Shown here: positions 25,862 through 38,860 of the stretch, one piece after another
Position numbering within the stretch: the stretch's first letter is position 1
How the letters are laid out: every line of letters starts with the position of its first letter
Origin: Auanema rhodensis
Lineage: Eukaryota; Nematoda; Chromadorea; Rhabditida; Rhabditidae
Direction: 5' to 3'
DNA length: 64,000 nucleotides
NCBI GenBank assembly: GCA_964057225.1
Contig: OZ059900.1
Location: 18,181,638-18,245,637, forward strand
The notes under the pieces: model-generated
What the model was told of the DNA's origin: nothing
Seen by the model: the letters and a program-made list of their open reading frames with translations, nothing else
Database searches by the model: none
Program-made: the position numbers and the translations under genes

Positions 25862-26545
25862 TTTCGCTGTAAACAAGGTTTTGACTTACGATTTCATGTG
25901 TTCAAACTCATGCAATGTCAATGAAACCTAGCTCAAAATTGTTCCTACAACGTCTAGTTCCACTTTCACGACAAAAAAACAGGGGTTAGAAAATTAAGGA
26001 AATTAGCATATTCTGAGGGCACGCCCTTTATGGCTAATATTGATTAAATCGATTTTTGTTCATATGAGTCGTCAAATGCAACGAATTTCAGCGTGTTACA
26101 TACTAAAATGAAGCATTTTACATGCTGAACACTAGAAAAATACAAAAACACAGTATTTCCCATGAGAAATATTTTATTATGCTGGAAAACCAGTTTTTGG
26201 AAATTTCGCTGTAAACAAGGTTTTGACTTACGATTTCATGTGTTCAAACTCATGCAATGTCAATGAAACCTAGCTCAAAATTGTTCGTACAACGACTAGT
26301 TCCACTTTCACGACAAAAAAACAGGGGTTAGAAAATTAAGGAAATTAGCATATTCTGAGGGCACGCCCCTTATGGCTAATATTGATTAAATCGATTTTTG
26401 TTCATATGAGTCGTCAAATGCAACGAATTTCAGCGTGTTACATACTAAAATGAAGCATTTTACATGCTGAACACTAGAAAAATACAAAAACACAGTATTT
26501 CCCATGAGAAATATTTTATTATGCTGGAAAACCAGTTTTTGAAAA

Positions 26546-26887
26546 TTTCGCTGTAAACAAGGTTTTGACTTACGATTTCATGTGTTCAAACTCATGCAAT
26601 GTCAAGGAAACCTAGCTCAAAATTGTTCCTACAACGTCTAGTTCCACTTTCACGACAAAAAAACAGGGGTTAGAAAATAAAGGAAATTAGCATATTCTGA
26701 GGGCACGCCCTTTATGGCTAATATTGATTAAATCGATTTTTGTTCATATGAGTCGTCAAATGCAACGAATTTCAGCGTGTTACATACTAAAATGAAGCAT
26801 TTTACATGCTGAACACTAGAAAAATACAAAAACACAGTATTTCCCATGAGAAATATTTTATTATGCTGGAAAACCAGTTTTTGGAAA
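26546..26887. repeat. Unit U80 with private changes
   Basis: This C-class unit has T>G in 'gtcaagg' (near 26607) and 134 T>A giving 'aataaagg'. The 134 change is otherwise found only in U121 (40571-40912), and both are preceded by a 92 A unit ending in 339 A. U78-U80 and U119-U121 are thus related segments beyond the ends of the long duplication. U121 has its own private change, 274 G>T. Confidence 0.85.
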
Positions 26888-27229
26888 TTTCGCTGTAAAC
26901 AAGGTTTTGACTTACGATTTCATGTGTTTAAACTCATGCAATGTCAATGAAACCTAGCTCAAAATTGTTAATACAATGTCTAGTTCCACTTTCACGACAA
27001 AAAAACAGGGGTTAGAAAATTAAGGAAATTAGCATATTCTGAGGGCACGCCCCTTATGGCTAATATTGATTAAATCGATTTTTGTTCATATGAGTCGTCA
27101 AATGCAACGAATTTCAGCGTGTTACATACTAAAATGAAGCATTTTACATGCTGAACACTAGAAAAATACAAAAACACAGTATTTCCCATGAGAAATATTT
27201 TATTATGCTGGAAAACCAGTTTTTGGAAA

Positions 27230-30200
27230 TTTCGCTGTAAACAAGGTTTTGACTTACGATTTCATGTGTTCAAACTCATGCAATGTCAATGAAACCTAGC
27301 TCAAAATTGTTCCTACAACGTCTAGTTCCACTTTCACGACAAAAAAACAGGGGTTAGAAAATTAAGGAAATTAGCATATTCTGAGGGCACGCCCTTTATG
27401 GCTAATATTGATTAAATCGATTTTTGTTCATATGAGTCGTCAAATGCAACGAATTTCAGCGTGTTACATACTAAAATGAAGCATTTCACATGCTGAACAC
27501 TAGAAAAATACAAAAACACAGTATTTCCCATGAGAAATATTTTATTATGCTGGAAAACCAGTTTTTGGAAATTTCGCTGTAAACAAGGTTTTGACTTACG
27601 ATTTCATGTGTTCAAACTCATGCAATGTCAATGAAACCTAGCTCAAAATTGTTCGTACAACGTCTGGTTCCACTTTCACGACAAAAAAACAGGGGTTAGA
27701 AAATTAAGGAAATTAGCATATTCTGAGGGCACGCCCCTTATGGCTAATATTGATTAAATCGATTTTTGTTCATATGAGTCGTCAAATGCAACGAATTTCA
27801 GCGTGTTACATACTAAAATGAAGCATTTTACATGCTGAACACTAGAAAAATACAAAAACACAGTATTTCCCATGAGAAATATTTTATTATGCTGGAAAAC
27901 CAGTTTTTGGAAATTTCGCTGTAAACAAGGTTTTGACTTACGATTTCATGTGTTCAAACTCATGCAATGTCAATGAAACCTAGCTCAAAATTGTTCGTAC
28001 AACGTCTAGTTCCACTTTCACGACAAAAAAACAGGGGTTAGAAAATTAAGGAAATTAGCATATTCTGAGGGCACGCCCCCTTATGGCTAATATTGATTAA
28101 ATCGATTTTTGTTCATATGAGTCGTCAAATGCAACGAATTTCAGCGTGTTACATACTAAAATGAAGCATTTTACATGCTGAACACTAGAAAAATACAAAA
28201 ACACAGTATTTCCCATGAGAAATATTTTATTATGCTGGAAAACCAGTTTTTGGAAATTTCGCTGTAAACAAGGTTTTGACTTACGATTTCATGTGTTTAA
28301 ACTCATGCAATGTCAATGAAACCTAGCTCAAAATTGTTAATACAATGTCTAGTTCCACTTTCACGACAAAAAAACAGGGGTTAGAAAATTAAGGAAATTA
28401 GCATATTCTGAGGGCACGCCCCTTATGGCTAATATTGATTAAATCGATTTTTGTTCATATGAGTCGTCAAATGCAACGAATTTCAGCGTGTTACATACTA
28501 AAATGAAGCATTTTACATGCTGAACACTAGAAAAATACAAAAACACAGTATTTCCCATGAGAAATATTTTATTATGCTGGAAAACCAGTTTTTGGAAATT
28601 TCGCTGTAAACAAGGTTTTGACTTACGATTTCATGTGTTCAAACTCATGCAATGTCAATGAAACCCAGCTCAAAATTGTTCGTACAACGTCTAGTTCCAC
28701 TTTCACGACAAAAAAACAGGGGTTAGAAAATTAAGGAAATTAGCATATTCTGAGGGCACGCCCCTTATGGCTAATATTGATTAAATCGATTTTTGTTCAT
28801 ATGAGTCGTCAAATGCAACGAATTTCAGCGTGTTACATACTAAAATGAAGCATTTTACATGCTGAACACTAGAAAAATACAAAAACACAGTATTTCCCAT
28901 GAGAAATATTTTATTATGCTGGAAAACCAGTTTTTGGAAATTTCGCTGTAAACAAGGTTTTGACTTACGATTTCATGTGTTCAAACTCATGCAATGTCAA
29001 TGAAACCTAGCTCAACATTGTTCGTACAACGTCTAGTTCCACTTTCACGACAAAAAAACAGGGGTTAGAAAATTAAGGAAATTAGCATATTCTGAGGGCA
29101 CGCCCCTTATGGCTAATATTGATTAAATCGATTTTTGTTCATATGAGTCGTCAAATGCAACGAATTTCAGCGTGTTACATACTAAAATGAAGCATTTTAC
29201 ATGCTGAACACTAGAAAAATACAAAAACACAGTATTTCCCATGAGAAATATTTTATTATGCTGGAAAACCAGTTTTTGGAAATTTCGCTGTAAACAAGGT
29301 TTTGACTTACGATTTCATGTGTTCAAACTCATGCAATGTCAATGAAACCTAGCTCAAAATTGTTCCTACAACGTCTAGTTCCACTTTCACGACAAAAAAA
29401 CAGGGGTTAGAAAATTAAGGAAATTAGCATATTCTGAGGGCACGCCCTTTATGGCTAATATTGATTAAATCGATTTTTGTTCATATGAGTCGTCAAATGC
29501 AACGAATTTCAGCGTGTTACATACTAAAATGAAGCATTTCACATGCTGAACACTAGAAAAATACAAAAACACAGTATTTCCCATGAGAAATATTTTATTA
29601 TGCTGGAAAACCAGTTTTTGGAAATTTCGCTGTAAACAAGGTTTTGACTTACGATTTCATGTGTTCAAACTCATGCAATGTCAATGAAACCTAGCTCAAA
29701 ATTGTTCGTACAACGTCTGGTTCCACTTTCACGACAAAAAAACAGGGGTTAGAAAATTAAGGAAATTAGCATATTCTGAGGGCACGCCCCTTATGGCTAA
29801 TATTGATTAAATCGATTTTTGTTCATATGAGTCGTCAAATGCAACGAATTTCAGCGTGTTACATACTAAAATGAAGCATTTTACATGCTGAACACTAGAA
29901 AAATACAAAAACACAGTATTTCCCATGAGAAATATTTTATTATGCTGGAAAACCAGTTTTTGGAAATTTCGCTGTAAACAAGGTTTTGACTTACGATTTC
30001 ATGTGTTCAAACTCATGCAATGTCAATGAAACCTAGCTCAAAATTGTTCGTACAACGTCTAGTTCCACTTTCACGACAAAAAAACAGGGGTTAGAAAATT
30101 AAGGAAATTAGCATATTCTGAGGGCACGCCCCCTTATGGCTAATATTGATTAAATCGATTTTTGTTCATATGAGTCGTCAAATGCAACGAATTTCAGCGT

Positions 30201-31335
30201 GTTACATACTAAAATGAAGCATTTTACATGCTGAACACTAGAAAAATACAAAAACACAGTATTTCCCATGAGAAATATTTTATTATGCTGGAAAACCAGT
30301 TTTTGGAAATTTCGCTGTAAACAAGGTTTTGACTTACGATTTCATGTGTTTAAACTCATGCAATGTCAATGAAACCTAGCTCAAAATTGTTAATACAATG
30401 TCTAGTTCCACTTTCACGACAAAAAAACAGGGGTTAGAAAATTAAGGAAATTAGCATATTCTGAGGGCACGCCCCTTATGGCTAATATTGATTAAATCGA
30501 TTTTTGTTCATATGAGTCGTCAAATGCAACGAATTTCAGCGTGTTACATACTAAAATGAAGCATTTTACATGCTGAACACTAGAAAAATACAAAAACACA
30601 GTATTTCCCATGAGAAATATTTTATTATGCTGGAAAACCAGTTTTTGGAAATTTCGCTGTAAACAAGGTTTTGACTTACGATTTCATGTGTTCAAACTCA
30701 TGCAATGTCAATGAAACCCAGCTCAAAATTGTTCGTACAACGTCTAGTTCCACTTTCACGACAAAAAAACAGGGGTTAGAAAATTAAGGAAATTAGCATA
30801 TTCTGAGGGCACGCCCCTTATGGCTAATATTGATTAAATCGATTTTTGTTCATATGAGTCGTCAAATGCAACGAATTTCAGCGTGTTACATACTAAAATG
30901 AAGCATTTTACATGCTGAACACTAGAAAAATACAAAAACACAGTATTTCCCATGAGAAATATTTTATTATGCTGGAAAACCAGTTTTTGGAAATTTCGCT
31001 GTAAACAAGGTTTTGACTTACGATTTCATGTGTTCAAACTCATGCAATGTCAATGAAACCTAGCTCAAAATTGTTCGTACAACGTCTAGTTCCACTTTCA
31101 CGACAAAAAAACAGGGGTTAGAAAATTAAGGAAATTAGCATATTCTGAGGGCACGCCCCTTATGGCTAATATTGATTAAATCGATTTTTGTTCATATGAG
31201 TCGTCAAATGCAATTAATTTCAGCGTGTCACATACTAAAATGAAGCATTTTACATGCTGAACACTAGAAAAATACAAAAACACAGTTTTTCCCATGAGAA
31301 ATATTTTATTATGCTGGAAAACCAGTTTTTGAAAA
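27230..31335. repeat. 2053-bp 6-unit HOR, two copies (U82-U87, U88-U93)
   Basis: The order is C-class with 258 C; 95 G; five-C unit; 42 T with AA; 68 C; then a variable sixth unit (76 C in U87, the U36-like rare form in U93). Copies start at 27230 and 29283. The same arrangement appears in the first copy of the long duplication at 8558 and 10611, which also differ by 2053 bp, so this repeat predates that duplication. Confidence 0.88.
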
Positions 31336-33045
31336 TATCGCTGTAAACAAGGTTTTGACTTACGATTTCATGTGTTCAAACTCATGCAATGTCAATGAAA
31401 CCTAGCTCAAAATTGTTCCTACAACGTCTAGTTCCACTTTCACGACAAAAAAACAGGGGTTAGAAAATTAAGGAAATTAGCATATTCTGAGGGCACGCCC
31501 CTTATGGCTAATATTGATTAAATCGATTTTTGTTCATATGAGTCGTCAAATGCAACGAATTTCAGCGTGTTACATACTAAAATGAAGCATTTTACATGCT
31601 GAACACTAGAAAAATACAAAAACACAGTATTTCCCATGAGAAATATTTTATTATGCTGGAAAACCAGTTTTTGGAAATTTCGCTGTAAACAAGGTTTTGA
31701 CTTACGATTTCATGTGTTCAAACTCATGCAATGTCAATGAAACCTAGCTCAAAATTGTTCCTACAACGTCTAGTTCCACTTTCACGACAAAAAAACAGGG
31801 GTTAGAAAATTAAGGAAATTAGCATATTCTGAGGGCACGCCCTTTATGGCTAATATTGATTAAATCGATTTTTGTTCATATGAGTCGTCAAATGCAACGA
31901 ATTTCAGCGTGTTACATACTAAAATGAAGCATTTCACATGCTGAACACTAGAAAAATACAAAAACACAGTATTTCCCATGAGAAATATTTTATTATGCTG
32001 GAAAACCAGTTTTTGGAAATTTCGCTGTAAACAAGGTTTTGACTTACGATTTCATGTGTTCAAACTCATGCAATGTCAATGAAACCTAGCTCAAAATTGT
32101 TCGTACAACGTCTAGTTCCACTTTCACGACAAAAAAACAGGGGTTAGAAAATTAAGGAAATTAGCATATTCTGAGGGCACGCCCCTTATGGCTAATATTG
32201 ATTAAATCGATTTTTGTTCATATGAGTCGTCAAATGCAACGAATTTCAGCGTGTTACATACTAAAATGAAGCATTTTACATGCTGAACACTAGAAAAATA
32301 CAAAAACACAGTATTTCCCATGAGAAATATTTTATTATGCTGGAAAACCAGTTTTTGAAAATATCGCTGTAAACAAGGTTTTGACTTACGATTTCATGTG
32401 TTCAAACTCATGCAATGTCAATGAAACCTAGCTCAAAATTGTTCCTACAACGTCTAGTTCCACTTTCACGACAAAAAAACAGGGGTTAGAAAATTAAGGA
32501 AATTAGCATATTCTGAGGGCACGCCCCTTATGGCTAATATTGATTAAATCGATTTTTGTTCATATGAGTCGTCAAATGCAACGAATTTCAGCGTGTTACA
32601 TACTAAAATGAAGCATTTTACATGCTGAACACTAGAAAAATACAAAAACACAGTATTTCCCATGAGAAATATTTTATTATGCTGGAAAACCAGTTTTTGG
32701 AAATTTCGCTGTAAACAAGGTTTTGACTTACGATTTCATGTGTTCAAACTCATGCAATGTCAATGAAACCTAGCTCAAAATTGTTCCTACAACGTCTAGT
32801 TCCACTTTCACGACAAAAAAACAGGGGTTAGAAAATTAAGGAAATTAGCATATTCTGAGGGCACGCCCTTTATGGCTAATATTGATTAAATCGATTTTTG
32901 TTCATATGAGTCGTCAAATGCAACGAATTTCAGCGTGTTACATACTCAAATGAAGCATTTCACATGCTGAACACTAGAAAAATACAAAAACACAGTATTT
33001 CCCATGAGAAATATTTTATTATGCTGGAAAACCAGTTTTTGGAAA
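30994..33045. repeat. 1026-bp 3-unit HOR pair (U93-U95, U96-U98)
   Basis: This is the counterpart of 11638-13689 within copy 2 of the long duplication, with the same rare first unit (U93, as U36) and the same 244 C in the last unit (U98, as U41). It is followed by U99 (222 A with 295/297 A) and the five-C unit U100, as at U42-U43. Confidence 0.88.
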
Positions 33046-34072
33046 TTTCGCTGTAAACAAGGTTTTGACTTACGATTTCATGTGTTCAAACTCATGCAAT
33101 GTCAATGAAACCTAGCTCAAAATTGTTCGTACAACGTCTAGTTCCACTTTCACGACAAAAAAACAGGGGTTAGAAAATTAAGGAAATTAGCATATTCTGA
33201 GGGCACGCCCCTTATGGCTAATATTGATTAAATCGATTTTTGTTCATATGAGTCGTCAAATGCAACAAATTTCAGCGTGTTACATACTAAAATGAAGCAT
33301 TTTACATGCTGAACACTAGAAAAATACAAAAACACAGTAATACCCATGAGAAATATTTTATTATGCTGGAAAACCAGTTTTTGGAAATTTCGCTGTAAAC
33401 AAGGTTTTGACTTACGATTTCATGTGTTCAAACTCATGCAATGTCAATGAAACCTAGCTCAAAATTGTTCGTACAACGTCTAGTTCCACTTTCACGACAA
33501 AAAAACAGGGGTTAGAAAATTAAGGAAATTAGCATATTCTGAGGGCACGCCCCCTTATGGCTAATATTGATTAAATCGATTTTTGTTCATATGAGTCGTC
33601 AAATGCAACGAATTTCAGCGTGTTACATACTAAAATGAAGCATTTTACATGCTGAACACTAGAAAAATACAAAAACACAGTATTTCCCATGAGAAATATT
33701 TTATTATGCTGGAAAACCAGTTTTTGGAAATTTCGCTGTAAACAAGGTTTTGACTTACGATTTCATGTGTTCAAACTCATGCAATGTCAATGAAACCCAG
33801 CTCAAAATTGTTCGTACAACGTCTAGTTCCACTTTCACGACAAAAAAACAGGGGTTAGAAAATTAAGGAAATTAGCATATTCTGAGGGCACGCCCCTTAT
33901 GGCTAATATTGATTAAATCGATTTTTGTTCATATGAGTCGTCAAATGCAACGAATTTCAGCGTGTTACATACTAAAATGAAGCATTTTACATGCTGAACA
34001 CTAGAAAAATACAAAAACACAGTATTTCCCATGAGAATTATTTTATTATGCTGGAAAACCAGTTTTTGGAAA

Positions 34073-37000
34073 TTTCGCTGTAAACAAGGTTTTGACTTAC
34101 GATTTCATGTGTTCAAACTCATGCAATGTCAATGAAACCTAGCTCAAAATTGTTCGTACAACGTCTAGTTCCACTTTCACGACAAAAAAACAGGGGTTAG
34201 AAAATTAAGGAAATTAGCATATTCTGAGGGCACGCCCCTTATGGCTAATATTGATTAAATCGATTTTTGTTCATATGAGTCGTCAAATGCAACGAATTTC
34301 AGCGTGTTACATACTAAAATGAAGCATTTTACATGCTGAACACTAGAAAAATACAAAAACACAGTATTTCCCATGAGAAATATTTTATTATGCTGGAAAA
34401 CCAGTTTTTGAAAATTTCGCTGTAAACAAGGTTTTGACTTACGATTTCATGTGTTCAAACTCATGCAATGTCAATGAAACCTAGCTCAAAATTGTTCCTA
34501 CAACGTCTAGTTCCACTTTCACGACAAAAAAACAGGGGTTAGAAAATTAAGGAAATTAGCATATTCTGAGGGCACGCCCTTTATGGCTAATATTGATTAA
34601 ATCGATTTTTGTTCATATGAGTCGTCAAATGCAACGAATTTCAGCGTGTTACATACTAAAATGAAGCATTTTACATGCTGAACACTAGAAAAATACAAAA
34701 ACACAGTATTTCCCATGAGAAATATTTTATTATGCTGGAAAACCAGTTTTTGGAAATTTCGCTGTAAACAAGGTTTTGACTTACGATTTCATGTGTTCAA
34801 ACTCATGCAATGTCAATGAAACCTAGCTCAAAATTGTTCGTACAACGTCTAGTTCCACTTTCACGACAAAAAAACAGGGGTTAGAAAATTAAGGAAATTA
34901 GCATATTCTGAGGGCACGCCCCTTATGGCTAATATTGATTAAATCGATTTTTGTTCATATGAGTCGTCAAATGCAACGAATTTCAGCGTGTTACGTACTA
35001 AAATGAAGCATTTTACATGCTGAACACTAGAAAAATACAAAAACACAGTATTTCCCATGAGAAATATTTTATTATGCTGGAAAACCAGTTTTTGGAAATT
35101 TCGCTGTAAACAAGGTTTTGACTTACGATTTCATGTGTTCAAACTCATGCAATGTCAATGAAACCTAGCTCAAAATTGTTCCTACAACGTCTAGTTCCAC
35201 TTTCACGACAAAAAAACAGGGGTTAGAAAATTAAGGAAATTAGCATATTCTGAGGGCACGCCCTTTATGGCTAATATTGATTAAATCGATTTTTGTTCAT
35301 ATGAGTCGTCAAATGCAACGAATTTCAGCGTGTTACATACTAAAATGAAGCATTTTACATGCTGAACACTAGAAAAATACAAAAACACAGTATTTCCCAT
35401 GAGAAATATTTTATTATGCTGGAAAACCAGTTTTTGGAAATTTCGCTGTAAACAAGGTTTTGACTTACGATTTCATGTGTTCAAACTCATGCAATGTCAA
35501 TGAAACCTAGCTCAAAATTGTTCGTACAACGTCTAGTTCCACTTTTACGACAAAAAAACAGGGGTTAGAAAATTAAGGAAATTAGCATATTCTGAGGGCA
35601 CGCCCCTTATGGCTAATATTGATTAAATCGATTTTTGTTCATATGAGTCGTCAAATGCAACGAATTTCAGCGTGTTACATACTAAAATGAAGCATTTTAC
35701 ATGCTGAACACTAGAAAAATACAAAAACACAGTATTTCCCATGAGAAATATTTTATTATGCTGGAAAACCAGTTTTTGGAAATTTCGCTGTAAACAAGGT
35801 TTTGACTTACGATTTCATGTGTTCAAACTCATGCAATGTCAATGAAACCTAGCTCAAAATTGTTCGTACAACGTCTAGTTCCACTTTCACGACAAAAAAA
35901 CAGGGGTTAGAAAATTAAGGAAATTAGCATATTCTGAGGGCACGCCCCTTATGGCTAATATTGATTAAATCGATTTTTGTTCATATGAGTCGTCAAATGC
36001 AACGAATTTCAGCGTGTTACGTACTAAAATGAAGCATTTTACATGCTGAACACTAGAAAAATACAAAAACACAGTATTTCCCATGAGAAATATTTTATTA
36101 TGCTGGAAAACCAGTTTTTGGAAATTTCGCTGTAAACAAGGTTTTGACTTACGATTTCATGTGTTCAAACTCATGCAATGTCAATGAAACCTAGCTCAAA
36201 ATTGTTCCTACAACGTCTAGTTCCACTTTCACGACAAAAAAACAGGGGTTAGAAAATTAAGGAAATTAGCATATTCTGAGGGCACGCCCTTTATGGCTAA
36301 TATTGATTAAATCGATTTTTGTTCATATGAGTCGTCAAATGCAACGAATTTCAGCGTGTTACATACTAAAATGAAGCATTTTACATGCTGAACACTAGAA
36401 AAATACAAAAACACAGTATTTCCCATGAGAAATATTTTATTATGCTGGAAAACCAGTTTTTGGAAATTTCGCTGTAAACAAGGTTTTGACTTACGATTTC
36501 ATGTGTTCAAACTCATGCAATGTCAATGAAACCTAGCTCAAAATTGTTCGTACAACGTCTAGTTCCACTTTCACGACAAAAAAACAGGGGTTAGAAAATT
36601 AAGGAAATTAGCATATTCTGAGGGCACGCCCCTTATGGCTAATATTGATTAAATCGATTTTTGTTCATATGAGTCGTCAAATGCAACGAATTTCAGCGTG
36701 TTACATACTAAAATGAAGCATTTTACATGCTGAACACTAGAAAAATACAAAAACACAGTATTTCCCATGAGAAATATTTTATTATGCTGGAAAACCAGTT
36801 TTTGAAAATTTCGCTGTAAACAAGGTTTTGACTTACGATTTCATGTGTTCAAACTCATGCAATGTCAATGAAACCTAGCTCAAAATTGTTCCTACAACGT
36901 CTAGTTCCACTTTCACGACAAAAAAACAGGGGTTAGAAAATTAAGGAAATTAGCATATTCTGAGGGCACGCCCTTTATGGCTAATATTGATTAAATCGAT

Positions 37001-38860
37001 TTTTGTTCATATGAGTCGTCAAATGCAACGAATTTCAGCGTGTTACATACTAAAATGAAGCATTTTACATGCTGAACACTAGAAAAATACAAAAACACAG
37101 TATTTCCCATGAGAAATATTTTATTATGCTGGAAAACCAGTTTTTGGAAATTTCGCTGTAAACAAGGTTTTGACTTACGATTTCATGTGTTCAAACTCAT
37201 GCAATGTCAATGAAACCTAGCTCAAAATTGTTCGTACAACGTCTAGTTCCACTTTCACGACAAAAAAACAGGGGTTAGAAAATTAAGGAAATTAGCATAT
37301 TCTGAGGGCACGCCCCTTATGGCTAATATTGATTAAATCGATTTTTGTTCATATGAGTCGTCAAATGCAACGAATTTCAGCGTGTTACGTACTAAAATGA
37401 AGCATTTTACATGCTGAACACTAGAAAAATACAAAAACACAGTATTTCCCATGAGAAATATTTTATTATGCTGGAAAACCAGTTTTTGGAAATTTCGCTG
37501 TAAACAAGGTTTTGACTTACGATTTCATGTGTTCAAACTCATGCAATGTCAATGAAACCTAGCTCAAAATTGTTCCTACAACGTCTAGTTCCACTTTCAC
37601 GACAAAAAAACAGGGGTTAGAAAATTAAGGAAATTAGCATATTCTGAGGGCACGCCCTTTATGGCTAATATTGATTAAATCGATTTTTGTTCATATGAGT
37701 CGTCAAATGCAACGAATTTCAGCGTGTTACATACTAAAATGAAGCATTTTACATGCTGAACACTAGAAAAATACAAAAACACAGTATTTCCCATGAGAAA
37801 TATTTTATTATGCTGGAAAACCAGTTTTTGGAAATTTCGCTGTAAACAAGGTTTTGACTTACGATTTCATGTGTTCAAACTCATGCAATGTCAATGAAAC
37901 CTAGCTCAAAATTGTTCGTACAACGTCTAGTTCCACTTTTACGACAAAAAAACAGGGGTTAGAAAATTAAGGAAATTAGCATATTCTGAGGGCACGCCCC
38001 TTATGGCTAATATTGATTAAATCGATTTTTGTTCATATGAGTCGTCAAATGCAACGAATTTCAGCGTGTTACATACTAAAATGAAGCATTTTACATGCTG
38101 AACACTAGAAAAATACAAAAACACAGTATTTCCCATGAGAAATATTTTATTATGCTGGAAAACCAGTTTTTGGAAATTTCGCTGTAAACAAGGTTTTGAC
38201 TTACGATTTCATGTGTTCAAACTCATGCAATGTCAATGAAACCTAGCTCAAAATTGTTCGTACAACGTCTAGTTCCACTTTCACGACAAAAAAACAGGGG
38301 TTAGAAAATTAAGGAAATTAGCATATTCTGAGGGCACGCCCCTTATGGCTAATATTGATTAAATCGATTTTTGTTCATATGAGTCGTCAAATGCAACGAA
38401 TTTCAGCGTGTTACGTACTAAAATGAAGCATTTTACATGCTGAACACTAGAAAAATACAAAAACACAGTATTTCCCATGAGAAATATTTTATTATGCTGG
38501 AAAACCAGTTTTTGGAAATTTCGCTGTAAACAAGGTTTTGACTTACGATTTCATGTGTTCAAACTCATGCAATGTCAATGAAACCTAGCTCAAAATTGTT
38601 CCTACAACGTCTAGTTCCACTTTCACGACAAAAAAACAGGGGTTAGAAAATTAAGGAAATTAGCATATTCTGAGGGCACGCCCTTTATGGCTAATATTGA
38701 TTAAATCGATTTTTGTTCATATGAGTCGTCAAATGCAACGAATTTCAGCGTGTTACATACTAAAATGAAGCATTTTACATGCTGAACACTAGAAAAATAC
38801 AAAAACACAGTATTTCCCATGAGAAATATTTTATTATGCTGGAAAACCAGTTTTTGGAAA
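34073..38860. repeat. 2394-bp 7-unit HOR, two copies (U102-U108, U109-U115)
   Basis: The series is plain ending in 339 A; C-class; 239 G; C-class; 106 T; 239 G; C-class. Copies start at 34073 and 36467. In the other segmental copy the first repeat has only six units (U45-U50) because U50 is chimeric, while the second is complete (U51-U57). Confidence 0.9.

Noticed and set aside
26670-26690. AATAAA polyadenylation-like signals (U80, U121) and ATTAAA in every unit
   Set aside because: These are expected in AT-rich DNA, and there is no transcription unit to end.
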